Below, piece by piece: positions 19,925 through 32,365 of a stretch of 64,000 nucleotides of DNA. The position numbers and the translations under genes are program-made. The notes under the pieces are model-generated. The model was given only the letters and a program-made list of their open reading frames with translations. It made no database searches and was not told the origin of the DNA. The stretch is from the NCBI RefSeq assembly GCF_010183535.1, contig NC_071330.1, positions 939,217 to 1,003,216 on the forward strand. Direction: 5' to 3'. The DNA comes from Caenorhabditis remanei (lineage: Eukaryota; Nematoda; Chromadorea; Rhabditida; Rhabditidae). The first letter of the stretch is position 1; each line of letters starts with the position of its first letter.

Positions 19925-22900
19925 TCACAACTTAGCCAATACTGGCGATTTCTCCATCATTGCTCCGATTACCTCTTCTACAGTATCCGCTAGCACTACA
20001 TCCATTTCTTGTCGAATATCTTCATCGATTTTTAGATACTCTTCTTCATTAGACTTTGGAAGCACCACACGACGTAGCCCCTCTCGTTGGGCAGCCAACA
20101 CTTTTTCCTTGACACCACCGATCTGAAAATTTATGGATTGGTCTCGAAGGAGAAATGTCCGACTGTCGACCAGTTGACGAAAACTATCATCTAGTTTCAG
20201 AAAGCCAGTTAGTGTTGGTCACTGTGAATTTTGGTTTGTATAAGTTAGTAAGTTACAGTGACCAACTTTGAGATCACTGCACCTCGTTATATTTGAAGTT
20301 TCATAACGCGGTCCGTTTTTGGTACTATTCACGTTTTCAGCTTTTTAACAACACATGACACTATCATTTTATCCCATACTCACCGGCAAAACATGTCCTG
20401 TCAACGAAATCTCTCCTGTCACCGCTGCATCACTTCTCAACGGAACCCCAGTCGCCAGACTAACAAGAGCACATGCCAGTCCTGCCCCTGCAGATGGTCC
20501 ATCTTTATTTATAGAACCTGCAGGGAGGTGTACATGAATATCATTTTCCTCTAAGGTCTTTAATCCAAATCGTTCTGCATTTGCACCCAACCATCCTTTC
20601 GCCACGAGGATGCTCTCTTTGAGCACTTTTCCTAGGTGACCAGTGGTCACAATTTTTCCAGTTCCTTTGGATTTTGAGGCTTCTAAAATCAGAATTTATT
20701 GGAAACTGCTTCGTGATTCCTGAGAACCTACCAATCGGCATAACCTTCCCTCCATTCGTCGTCACACTCAATCCGAAGCAGACACCAGGTGGCAGCGGCC
20801 TCATTTTCTCCACTATCTTCACTCGCTTCATATGTTTTATCTTCAGAATTCTATGAATATCCGCTTTATTAATTTGGATGGGCAGCTCCATGTCTGGAAG
20901 CACATCGGCTCCTGGGTCCGAGTTGAGGGCCTCTGCTAGACGGAGTGCCACGTGGCGGCAGATTGCACCGACGTTTCGCTCGAGTTGGCGGACACCCGCT
21001 TCCATCGTGTATTCCTCGACTGAAAAACCAGAAAATAAGAGAAAAGGGAAAAGAAGGGATATCCGGGAGAACAGACAGACAGACAGACAGATGGCTCAAT
21101 AGCAACACTGTTCAAATTCTGAAGAAAGGAAACAACTGTAGGGTGCTATTCCAAATCAGAACCGTTCGGATCAAAACGGGTACGAATCAGAACCGTAGAA
21201 ATCTAGGTCTAGTGGCTTAAATATAATGTTTAATTATCTTTTAGTCGGTTCTCATTCGAACCAGTTCTAATACAGGCGGTTCTATTTTTGCTGTATAGTT
21301 CTGATTCGTAACAAAAACATGTTCTATTTTTTCCTAAAAACGAATGCTGGGTCTCAAAACCATTCTACAAGATCATTAAGCTTCTAAAATTCTTAGTTGG
21401 AGAGCACGCAAAAAGAGGAGACACGGTGAAGTCTGGCTTTGAAGACGGATAACTCAAAAATTCACAAAGTTATCAAAAAGTTTGCAACTACAAAAATGAA
21501 GCCTAAGCATAGCTCTGCATTTTTGGAGTTGACAATTTTTTGATAACTGTACAGAATTTTAAGTTATGAGCATTATACCCCTCCCCCTCCCTCACTCACT
21601 CATCGCCATAATCGCTCTTCGATCCAAATGCACATAATCCGGACTAATACAATGTTTCGACAACTGCCTTGACAACAAATGATTCTCACAAATCTTCAGC
21701 TTCTCCTTCAACGAGTACCCACTCATCTCAATAATTTCCAGTCGATCCTTCAACGCAGGCTCCAGTCTCTCTATATCATTCGCCGTCGCAATAAACATTA
21801 TCTTTGACACATCAAATGGCATATTCAGATAATGGTCATGGAACGTAGAGTTCTGCTCTGGATCCAACAATTCCAACAGGGCAGCCGACGGACTTCCCTG
21901 ATTCCCGGAATACAACTTGTCGACTTCATCAAGCAGGAATACCGGATTATTGGTTTTGCAGTGTTTCAGAGCCTCAATAATCCTTCCGGGCATTGCTGCC
22001 ACGTAGGTACGACGGTGTCCACGAATGTCACTTTCATCACGGATTCCGCCGAGGGATACTCTGCAAAATTTATTTATTTTTGTTTCACTTTTCCCGTTTT
22101 TCTCTCCCAAAACCCTTCTTTTTCCCCCTTCCCTCTATTTCTCTCCCCCTCTCCCCCTTTCCAAGCGAAAACCGAAAACGCGCCAGCGAGACTACTGACG
22201 CACGTTTTGAACACCCGCTATTTTGCTGACCCCGTTTTGGTGACACAAGACAAAAAAGGACTCATTATTGATTCTGTACCTATCATGGCGAAAAGAAATC
22301 AGAAGTTTTCTATATTTAAATTAAGAGATGAGTATCAGGCACTGCTGTTGAAATGTTTGGAGCCGATTGATTTGTAAGTTTTTATTGTTTTATTAGAAAA
22401 TGGTGCGTTTGGAAATGAAACATGAAACTTGTTTCATTGAAAAGCTGAAATATTACTGAATTCGAAAAAATGGAATAAATTCCAGCATGTGAACCAAATC
22501 TAAATTAATTTAAGTTTTTTTAAAACTTGACACAACTATTTTGTGAAAAAAGTTTTCTTATTAAATAAATAAACCTTATGTAATAAGGATACAGATCACC
22601 AAACTGTCAAAAATTAATTAAAATGGAAATTTTAAGTTTCTGAGTTCTCTAGCCTATTAAAAGTTAAAATTGCTTAACTTTGATAGAGTATTGCAGGATA
22701 TCTGATTGTCCCATTTTAACAATTTTAATCAAAATATGTAGATTTTAAAATAATCTTCATTTTTGTAGTTGGCCACTTTTTTCTGCGTGCATTCCCTAAT
22801 GAGCTATAGGGCAATCAAAGTAAACGTAGCCAAATTTTTGAATTTTTGAAGTAAAATGAAGCTTTGACAAGCTGCAACTCTCAAGGGACCTCCCGTACAA

Positions 22901-25900
22901 AAAAGTAGTCAACTACGAAAATAAAGCTCTAGTTTTGATTTACATACCACATCAAAATTTTTTCAATATGAGACAATGCCTGGTGTCGGGGGACACTTTT
23001 AAAACCATAGCATCAAACCGGGTCTAACTCACTTTAAACTGAGCGATTTGAGCTGAAAATAATATCGAAATATAGACCTCGGTAAGTTTTATGCCGGTGA
23101 CCTGCTCCGGAACACATGATTGAATGTCAATGTGCAGCAAGACGGAGTATTTTTGTTTTTTTATTTTTTATTTTAGCATGACCTGCGGCACATAAACGAT
23201 TTTTCATCCTCTGGAGTAGGTCACTGACATAGATCTACACTTTGGAAAAGTTTTGAGCTTATAACTTCAACTAACAGCAAGTTATGCATCATTTTTTACT
23301 TAAAACAGTAATTTTTGGGCCTAACATTATCCTTCTTTGAATGTTCTGTAATTTTGCAGACTGGAAGTCACCTTCCTCTCCAAGCGTGCCAAACGGATGG
23401 TTAAAAACGCTGGCCTGAAAGCGAAATGCCTTACATTCAGTGAAGAATGGATATCACTTGACTTTGACTGGTGCGAGACTCCATTTGTGTTTGGATTTGA
23501 AGGAGATATGGATTTGATTGGAGGATATCGGGTTCTCAACGGCCATAATTATTTTTGGTGAGTCTAATTCGTCCCAAACTTCCTAATATATTATTTCCAG
23601 GTACAAAGACTACGAAGAAAACTACATCTGCGGATTCACAGATGAGATTCCAAAGTATATGACCATGTTCCATTACTTTTTGGAACTTTTTAGAGTGGAA
23701 TCTTATGGATGTGAGGCAACAAAACCGTTCAACAAGAGGAGACTCGAACAACTTCCGGATACAGTTCAGACGCTCACAATTTCTGAGATGATGACTGATA
23801 AAGATGAGATAGCAGAGGTTATGGAGCATTTCGAGATTGAGGAGGAGTTGGTGGTCATGTCGGATATTGAGCAGTTTCATGAGAAGGTCAGTTGGGTGGC
23901 TTAATATTTATCTCCAGGGCTCAAAATGATCTTGACAAATTTCCAATTGAAACATTCAAAATTTTGTACAGATACTAACTGAAAAGTTCTAAATCAGAAA
24001 ATGTGACTCACGATAGTAAATTTCGGTTTTAATCCCAAAAAATACGTATTCAAACTCAAAAATGAATTTTGAACGTTAAGACCATAACAATGCCGTTCTT
24101 GACTTAAAAAACGCAATCTTAAACTTATTAATGAAGTCCGAAACCTGAAAATCCGAACCTAGACCTAAAATTACATTGGGCGACTACAAAAACAGGTTTT
24201 TGATCCAAAAATGGTTTCAAACCCATGAAATATTTTTTGCGCTGATATCTCTAGACCCAAACACATGAAAAACAAACTGAAATTATGCAAAATTATTAAA
24301 ACCCAACCCTTTCCTTATTCCAGATGCTCTCCATTCCCCATATAATTCTGGGAAATGCTCAAAAGCTCAACATCAAGGATGTCGCAAACCTCGATTGCAT
24401 CAGTATCGAAATTACCTACCACGAATATACCGACGAGCACATAAACTACTTTCTCAAACACTGGAAGTCCACCAAAACCCGTCTGGAAGTGCTAAAACTC
24501 AAAAACTACGATTTCGATCTGGACAAAGTGTTGGAAGGGACCGACGCAGCGCTCTTCGACGATCTCAGACGTAATCCGTATTTTGAGCTGAATGGAGAAG
24601 ATATCGATTGCACCGAGTATATGGACATTGTGAGGGATTGTGATGGGAGAGTGGCTGCTGTCGGGTTGGAGGAACCAAGAGTCGGTGACGATCATGAAGG
24701 CGAAGAGGATTGGAAATTTTTGTGGATGTACGTGTTCCCTGATGACGAGGAGAAGGAAAATCATCGTGTCTAATGTCGACGTTATTATGTGTTCTAAACG
24801 TTCCATATTGCTATCAGATCTCATAATTTTTCTATTCAAACCTCAACTTGCTTTTAATTAATGACTGGGGTGCCTTTGGCGCGCAAACCATACATATATT
24901 GAGACTAATTAAAACGATTAAATCTGACCGTGCTTTCGATGCCTCCTGCATCTGTCACCTGGCGCACCTTTGACGCTTTTATTTACATTCTGAAAGGCTA
25001 ATGAATTTTCGCTTGGTATGATTTCAGTGTCCAGGGTGTCTTGGGCGCGCAAAATCTTTTTAAATTTTTGATGGAAACCTTGAAACTAACATATCGGACA
25101 GGGAAGATCGTGACTCCAAAGAACGTCAGGCGCACCTTTGACGCGTTTCGCAAGACTTGTAAATTTGGAAGCTAACATATCGGGAAAGACCAGAATTTCG
25201 AGATATTCAAAACATGACCAAAATTTTGCTGGCGCTCCTTTAGCGCGCACATGCAAAATTAAGGCGCTTCAGAACGGTTTTTTCAGAAAAAATTGTGGCT
25301 AGCGCACCTTTGGCGCTCTTATCGCATTTTTAGTTTTGCCGCTGTTACAAGACTAACAGCCGGATGGGTTTTACCTTACGACACCTGGCGTACCTTTGTA
25401 CTACACCATTAAGACATCCGGACATCCGGACACCCTTACACAAACACAGACTCACCTCTGAAACTTCCTTCCCATACTTTGTGCAATCGCTTTGGCAATA
25501 CTTGTCTTCCCGATTCCTGGCGGTCCCGTAAAGCACAAAATCATTCCGTTGACCTGCAAAACTCATCTCGTTTTCCAATTTTCAGAAGCCTTTACTCACC
25601 GAATTATTCATTTTACAAACAGCCAAATGCTCCAGCACCCGCTGTTTTACATCATCCATCGCCTCATGCGATTCTGCTAGAATAGTGCGTGCTTTTGAGA
25701 TTTCAATGTCATCAACTGTCGAGGTGTTCCATGGAAGAGCGGCGACAAGTTCTAGCCAGTTGAGAAGGATGTTGTACTCACTTTGTTGCGGATTCATGTT
25801 TTTGAGACGATGCAGTTCGGAGAAGACGCGGTCCTGGAATACTGGATGTTCAAAATTTTTTGAAATGTTTATTCAGCTCCGACTAGCTTTTCTGAGCATC

Positions 25901-28217
25901 GGATTATTGTAGCTTTTGTGGTGGGACCGCAGTGAAAGTACTGTATTTGTATCGTGTTCTTCAAAAAATTTCACATTTTTTAGTTAAAAAATCAGTTGAT
26001 TATCTTAAAAAATCAAAAAGTTACAGAATTTCAAAACATTTAAAAACCTTCTAAATTTCAACAATTCTTTCAAAATTTCTGAATCTGCATTTTATGACCT
26101 TTCTAATAAGTATAAGCAAGACTAGATTTGGAAAAAGGTCCCACCCCGAAAACTACAGTAACCCGGATTTTAAAGGCTCGTGGAGTGAAATTGCTTTAAA
26201 AACAATAAGAAGACGGGAAAAATCTTAAAATGGGAGGAATACGGTAAGCGGAAAGCGGAATTCCGCTCAACCCTGATTCCAATCTGTTCAGATTTCTGTT
26301 TATCCGGAGGTCCACTTTCATAGCTGCTTAAAGTTCAACAATTATCTGTTTATGACAGAGAAAAAGGCGTCGAAGGTGCGCCAGGAACGAAGATTCCTTA
26401 CCGATATCTCCTCCGTAAACTCAATCCCATTCAGTTTCTCCTCCAACTGCTCCACCTGATTCTTGGCATTTGGAAATTTTCGTCCCTTGTTCTGTGGCTT
26501 TTGGCTTGACGGGACAATTGAATTGGGAAGTTTTAGCTGCAGCGTATTGTTCTAAAATTCAGCAGTGTTCTAGATTTTCCTTACTTCAAAAAACCTCACC
26601 TCATTCCTCTCGCCCATCCATTTCACACACAAATCGATCCTCTTCTCTGGATTTTTTGTGCCTAGAAACTCCAAAAGTTGCATGAATCCCAAAATTTTCA
26701 TTTGCGATACACAGAGGTCCGCCAGTTTTGCGTAGTCATGTTCGTCGATAAGGTTCAGGATTTCATGGGAGATGTTTTTGGAAGATGAGTTCAGAGCAAG
26801 AAGTTTGGCTCCAGAGATGAGCGACTCGATGGAAGTGTGGTTGAAATCCGCTGGAAATATGTATGGTATGATGGTGGTTTCAGGACTATAGAACACCTGG
26901 CGCATCTTTGAGTCGTAAATTTTGAAACTAACATATCGAACAGATAGCTTCAGGCGCCTTTGATACAAACAGTTTTTAAAGACCCAAATTTCGAGAAAGT
27001 ACAGGTTTGACCGAATTATTTAAAGCAAAGTTTTGCTGGCGCACATGAATATTTGAAGTTTTAGAACAAAAGACACGGGCCGGTGCGTAACTTGCTTGAA
27101 ATTTAATATTATGAGCGGAAAATATACCAAAATGTAGATCTCGGCAAGTTCTATGTCCATGACCTACTCAGGGCCGGATAGTTATTTGTTAATGGGCCGC
27201 GGGCCGGCCTAAAACACGTTATCCCGGTCCACGACCCATAAACAAAAAGCCATCTGGTCGGTAGTAGTCCACAGATATAGAACTCGCCAAGATCTACATT
27301 TTTGTTTATTTTTTAGCTCATCATATTACGTTTCAAGGGAGTTACGCTAAAAACCCCCTGATTTTCTAATTTCTAGTCTTTCCAGCCAAACTATTTCCAG
27401 CCATTCCCCTCTCCAACCCAACCCAACCACTCACCTCCTGGAGAATCAACAATTTTCGAAACAACGCATGTCGGAAGCGACAACTTGTCAATATTTGCAC
27501 GGTGCAATCCGACCACATCCAACGAGTAGTGAACTGTCGAGTTGAACGTCCATCCAAACAACTTTTCCACGTAGGCAATCGTTCCCACTTCGTACACTTT
27601 ATCAGGTGACACTTTGTAGGCGATCACGACGTAGTTGTTGGCTACAGCGCCGCCGCGTGTCAGGTGTTGTTCGATGGTACGGATGCTGGAAGGATTGAAG
27701 TTGAGTGACTTTTTGCACGCTCAAAACAAGATTCGTGTAATGTACCACTGTTTGGTATATCGGTTCCCATGGTAGTTAGATAAAATCGAGAATATTTGAG
27801 ATTCCGTCATGACTACCGGAACTGTCAATTGTTAATTAATTGATAAGTTATAAAAGAAGTCCTGCCTTTCATTTTTGTAGTTGACAACTTTTTTGTACGG
27901 CCGCTCCCTATGAAGATTCAGAGCTTTGACCTAGGGTCTTCAACGAGAGGGGAAGTTTTGTTATACCTGTATTTCGAGCGGTTATATCTTATTAGGGAGG
28001 GCTTGTATCAAAAAGTGGCCAACTACAAAAATAGAGGTACCGATATGCAATATAACATGATTTACATCCACGCTCTATCGTAAACCGACAAAAAAACAGT
28101 GTTTTAAAAAACTCACTTCAACTTCGACTTAATCGGAATTTTCAGACTTGCTCCAGGTAGCAACACCCCACTAGCCACAAGAATCACAGGTAGTTCCATG
28201 GAGTCTTCGATTTTCAT
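19925..28217 (-). CDS. lonp-2: Peroxisomal Lon protease homolog 2
   Basis: Ten exons (28217-28117, 27685-27435, 26850-26600, 26551-26402, 25833-25600, 25553-25456, 22060-21600, 21019-20732, 20682-20384, 20122-19925) join in frame to 776 residues. This ATP-dependent protease degrades misfolded or oxidised proteins in the peroxisomal matrix. An N-terminal substrate-binding domain (about 1-200) precedes an AAA+ module with Walker A GPPGIGKT (339-346) and Walker [10 protein letters not shown] (402-410). The protease domain has Ser675 in NKDGPSAG and Lys718 in GGVKEK, spaced 43 apart as in bacterial Lon. The C-terminus is AKL, a type 1 peroxisomal signal, which separates it from mitochondrial LONP1. 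An acceptor site lies five bases before the ATG. Intron 6 (3.4 kb) hosts a complete F-box gene on the other strand. All key residues are present. Confidence 0.95.
22285..24773 (+). CDS. F-box/FBA_2 protein nested in a lonp-2 intron
   Basis: Exons 22285-22373, 23360-23557, 23601-23886 and 24324-24773 give 340 residues. The F-box is split by intron 1: [13 protein letters not shown], then [15 protein letters not shown]. The remainder resembles the FBA_2 substrate-binding domain, with [20 protein letters not shown] near the end matching the family phrase also found in the 2447-4134 gene (YDETIYHFLEMW). It ends in an acidic tail (EGEED to DDEEKENH). It would act as the substrate adaptor of an SCF ubiquitin ligase. 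It lies entirely inside lonp-2 intron 6 in the opposite direction, so both transcripts could form antisense pairs only in intronic RNA. Intron 1 carries a GTTGACAACTT hairpin repeat. Confidence 0.85.
22760..22925. repeat. TTGTAGTTGNCNACTTTTTT foldback repeat
   Basis: TTTTTGTAGTTGGCCACTTTTTT at the left returns inverted near 22895 (AAAAAAGTAGTCAACTAC), with TCCCTAATGAGCTATAGG and its counterpart between. It is one of about ten copies in the window, located in F-box intron 1. Confidence 0.7.
24865..25395. repeat. Cluster of GGCGCRCCTTTGACGCG motifs
   Basis: Seven degenerate copies of the dispersed 20-mer lie within 530 bases of lonp-2 intron 6, right after the nested F-box gene, with AT-rich spacers of 70-100 bases. 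Further copies follow near 26365 (inverted) and 26897. Confidence 0.75.
27065..27350. repeat. GGGCCGG palindrome family in lonp-2 intron 2
   Basis: The arms carry GTAACTTGCTTGAAATTTAA and CAAGGGAGTTACGC, with the family phrases GTAGATCTCGGCAAGTTCTA and its inverse. The termini are missing, so no target duplication can be read. Confidence 0.6.
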
Positions 28218-28676
28218 TTTCTGAAAAAAAAACTGAATACTCCTTTTTCAAATTCGAATACTATTTATTGATAACCACCTCAAGCATCATACAATAGAAA
28301 AGGAAAAAAAGATGATGAAAACAAAGACGCAGGTATAATCAGTTGATAGAAGAAGAAAGGAGAATAAGGCAGTGTTGTCTTATCACTAACCATGTAGACT
28401 ACACTGTAGCCACCAAACATGTGGGAGTACTAGATTTTGTTCCCCTGGTATAATGTCAGATTACCTGATTACGGACTTAAAACTTTTTGTTGATTTCTTT
28501 ACTTAAATCGGATGAATTTCTGTTTTGAAAAGCGGAGCCTAAAATTCAAGTAAGACAATACAAAAAGTACAGATAGAAAACATTTATAAATCACAAAAAT
28601 GATTTAGACAAGAGATCATTCGGAAAATTGGAAAATTCTAAATATAAATTATGCATAAATGAAAAAAGGAAGAATA
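28218..28676. other. Promoter side of lonp-2
   Basis: AT-rich spacer between the lonp-2 start and the stop of the SPK gene. Both genes point the same way with 459 bases between them, too far for a typical worm operon. No repeat or coding sequence recognised. Confidence 0.5.
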
Positions 28677-31491
28677 TTAATGAACAGGTTTCGCACACTT
28701 TTTCAGCCCATCCGTCATTTTTCCAATTGTCACCAAGATCGTCGATTTGCTGACCATCTGAAAATGGATAATTAGTTTTGTATTCTCGCTGTATGTTTGT
28801 ACAGATGTCCAGTAGATAGAACGTTATTGACCGTATTAAACAATAAATAAATTATATTTTTAAGCGCCAGAAAATGTTCCCAGTTTCGAAATGTCTTGAC
28901 TCACATCTTCCTCCTTCGTATCCTCCAATAGTTCCCCAACAACCGGTACAATCTCTCCAGTAAGACCTTCTCCGAAATGTTTGGCCATTTGATTAAACTC
29001 TGCCAGTAAGTTTTTCAAACTAATCACATTCTCCATTGTATTATTCTTTTCATGACAGATTTCATTGAGATACACTTCAAGGTATGACTTGATGGTAGAC
29101 GGTTTGATATTCTGAAAAGTACGAAAGATGTATTGTCTATAACTCAAAAATAGAAACTTGCCATTCCAACATTCTCATTTTCCGCCAGAAGATACTCTTT
29201 TTTGAGGTTCGGATCGAAGCTGCACAGAGTTTCACCAAAGAATAGGTAGATTTCTCGGAGGAATTTCGCGTAGTGGTTGAATGAAACGGTGGCAGGAGGG
29301 ATAGAAGGAGGCAGAGAAGAGGAGGAAGAGATTCTGAAATTTTTAATAAAAAATATAGCATTTTAGCATAAAAGAAGAGGGGGGGGGGGTTTGTCTTGAA
29401 TCTGATTCAGTCCGTTTTATAACTTTAAATTTTCATGAAAACTTTAGGCTCCGCCTTCAAACCTGCTTACTTGTAAACCCGACCGGCGCCTAACTCGCTT
29501 GAAACGCAATGTTATGAGAGGAAAAGTATTCCAAAATGTAAATCTCGGCGAGTTCTATATCCATGACCTACGGGCCGGGTCCTTTTCTCCTTTTTCTGGG
29601 CTTTTGGCTTTTGGCGAACATAGAACTCGCCGAGATCTCTATTTTGGTATATTTTTCAGCTCATAATTTTTGCGTTTCAAGGGAGTTAAACCGGTTTGCA
29701 AATACTAAAAACTGGTCGTTGTACTCATATCGAAAAAAAAGTGAACGCGGGGTCTTAATATTCAAAAGAAAAAAAACTAACCCTGACTGAACACTTTCCG
29801 CTGGAGTCCCTGCAGCATCTCTCAAACAGCTCTCATTCACCCATTTGTTTCTTTTGGCTTCTTGTCCTCCTCCTCCCAACACATCCGTGCTATCCCGTTT
29901 CCTGGTTACAAATCCCGGCTCCACCTGCATCACAGGTGGCTTGCTCTCAATCGGCGTCTCCCCGCCAATACTCGTAATCCCAGATGATGATGGGCCCATA
30001 AAATTAGTAGAGTATCCAGAATGGTTCCCTTGTACAATAGGCGGCGGAACGTCTTGCTGATACCAAGGGAATTGCTCAAGTGGTCTACCGTACTCGTCAC
30101 AAAATGGCTCATTTGCTCGTTGATCCCATAGAGATACTGGTGCGGGTACTGTTGCTGGCGGGGATACGCTCTCGTCTTTTGGGGAGACCAGAGTATTCTG
30201 CTGTTGGCTGGTGACATTGTAACTGGAAATGCGAATTTTTTGAAAAGTCATAGTAACGTCATAGTTTAGAAGAGCAGCATTTAACGGAACATTTTGGCCA
30301 GCGGGGATGACCAGGTTGAGAAAGTCATAGTTGTCAACCGCGTATCTTGCTTCAAACGGCGTTTTATGAGCTGAGAATTATACCAAAATGTAGATCTCAG
30401 CGAGGTCTATATCTGTGACCTACTATGGGCCGGATGTTTTTGGTAATGGGCCGCGGACAGTGATAAAATGCCATAAAGCGCAAAAATGGTCGAAAAAACC
30501 ATTCTAGCCCGGCACGCGGTACATCAACGGTTAGCCATCCGGCATCAGTGCAAAAATTTGAAAATTTGAAACTTTTGTTGAATTTTTTTGCAAAAAAAGT
30601 CGAATTTTCGACGTTTTCAAATTTCGATTAAAAGTCGAACTTGCATTCATTGGATTTTTTCTATTTTTAATGAAAATTTCAAAACATGTCAACAAATTTG
30701 GTCAACAATTTGTGCACATTTTTTGAATTTGAGCCTGGCCGGCAAATTTTTCATCGGCCCGGCCCGGGTCGGCCCGTCAAGATTTCGCATAGGAATCGCC
30801 GAGATCTGCATTTTCGTATTTTCAGCTTTTAAAACTAAGTTTAAAACGAGTTACGGCCCGGTTTGCAAGTATTCAAATGTTCTCCAGGACTAACTTCCCC
30901 AATAATAACTCACCCCTGCTGCAAGAACTCTGTATCCTCATCACCCTCCTCAATAACGTCATAATCTTCTGCTTCCTCCTCTTCTACTTCAGACACTCCC
31001 AATCCATTCGTCCCATTCTTCGATTTCCTCCTCTTCGGTCCCGCACTTTTATACCTTCTATGCTCCCCATCAAACGCCATTCCACTGATCCGCGACTTAT
31101 AACTGAGTATCCGCCACTCCGTATCAAATCGCACCTCTCCACTTTTCTCCATTTCATCTCGGAAATCTTGCCAGACGACTGGAGTGCTTGTCACATAAAA
31201 TACTTTTGCCTGGGTCTCAAATGAGTGGTCAGAATTGAACAGGTTTTGGATCACTTTATCAAATCTGGAAATTTAATTTTTTAATTAATTAGATGACGCT
31301 TTTGAATTAGATAATTACCGATAACTAAAAAACTTCTCCGATCGATTCAAATTAATTTTTTGGCCAAAGTTTCTGGACAATGTTCTCTTGGCTATGGGTT
31401 TCGACGCGGCTTGTGCCATTTCCACACAGTATTGTGTGAAATCATAGAACACTTTGTCAGTGTCAACATTCCGTTCCGGTGCTGGAACCAT
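28677..31491 (-). CDS. SPK-domain protein, long paralogue
   Basis: Six exons (31491-31319, 31264-30914, 30222-29782, 29333-29162, 29111-28905, 28757-28677) give 474 residues. Residues about 8-118 form an SPK domain, a nematode-expanded module found beside SET, PHD and kinase domains. Key stretches are KRTLSRNFGQKINLNRSEKF and AKVFYVTSTPVVWQDFRDEM, then ILSYKSR and GEHRRYK. An acidic and lysine-rich stretch follows, then a P/Q/S-rich region, then a helical C-terminus (HYAKFLREIYLFFGETL, SLKNLLAEFNQMAKHF). The function of SPK domains is unknown, and a nuclear role is guessed from family company. Intron 4 uses a GC donor (AATG, then GCAAGT). Introns 2 and 3 hold palindromic repeats. Exons 1-2 match the gene at 33125-33795 in length style and phase. 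Confidence 0.8.
29465..29710. repeat. GGGCCGG palindrome family in SPK intron 3
   Basis: Left ACTTGTAAACCCGACCGGCG and right AACCGGTTTGCAAATACT are inverted partners. AATCTCGGCGAGTTCTATAT and its inverse lie inside. The ends have decayed and the flanking duplication is not clear. Confidence 0.6.
30326..30875. repeat. Composite GGGCCGG palindromes in SPK intron 2
   Basis: Begins CATAGTTGTCAACCGCG and ends TTTGCAAGTATT, with two separate CG-rich arms in between (around 30420-30545 and 30735-30780). It appears to be one element inserted in another. Confidence 0.55.
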
Positions 31492-31750
31492 TCTGAAAAT
31501 AATTCATGTATAACATGTCAGTGGAAACGAATAGAGAGAGAGTTGGGAGGGAGAAAAGAAAGAGAGAACAAAGAATTCGGAGATGAGAGATTGGAGAAAT
31601 AGAGATAGAAAGCGAGAGAAGGGGGGCAGTCGTGAATGCTGTCTAATTCGATCCCCGTACGAGGCGTAAGACCGCGAAAACGCGCTCCGTCGCACAACGG
31701 TTGCAAAAAAGACTTCCCATGGATATCTTTCAATATAAACCGCGACGCGC

Positions 31751-32365
31751 ATGAAACGCGACTTCGAAATGAATAGTAATCTGCTTATTGCGGACCTTAC
31801 GCCTGCTGGGGAGAGACCTCAGAATCTTCCAGAGGCTGAGGAGGGAGCTGTGGTGTCTTTGGCGCGTTTTCTTACCAGAAGGTTTGCACCAGACTTGTCA
31901 ACCGGGCCGAAACGGGCCGACACGGGCCGGCGCGTAACTCGCGTCAAAATGAATATTATGAGCTGAAAAATATACCAAAATGTAGATCTCGACGAGTTCT
32001 ATGCCCGTGACCTACTACGAGCCGGATGGCTATTCGTTAATGTGCCGCGGGCCGGGCAAAAAGTGCCAAAAAACGCGAAAATAGCCAAAAAAAAACCATT
32101 CTAGCCCGGCCCGCGGCATATTAACAAATAAACATCCGGCCCGTAGTAAGTCACACGCATAGAACTCGTTGAGATCTACATTTTGGTATATTTTTCAGCT
32201 CATAATATTCATTTTGACGCGAGTTACGAGCCGACCCGTGTCGGCCCGTTTCGGTCCGCTTGGCAAGTATGGTTTGCACCATTTTTTATGACAAAGTATG
32301 AAGTTTTGCTCAAAACAGTTTATTTTGAGCATGAGGATTCTATTTTTACTATGAAAATCTGCTGA
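31751..32365 (+). pseudogene. Open frame interrupted by a hAT-like MITE
   Basis: A plus-strand frame opens MKRDFEMNSNLLIADL and runs to FLTRRFAP, where the MITE at 31890-32271 begins. Past the element the same frame resumes at FFMTKYEVLL and ends KIC at a TGA (32365). Element plus one target copy is 390 bases, a multiple of three. Without the insertion this would be an ORF of about 74 codons. I do not recognise the product, and an ORF this size can arise by chance, so it may never have been a gene. Confidence 0.3.
31890..32271. mobile_element. hAT-like palindromic MITE with 8-bp target duplication
   Basis: Starts CAGACTTGTCAACCGGGCCG, ends ..GGCAAGTATG, and is flanked by GTTTGCAC on both sides (31882-31889, 32272-32279). 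The arms are long, nearly perfect and contain GTAGATCTCGACGAGTTCTA. This is the best full-length example of the longer family type in the window. Confidence 0.9.
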
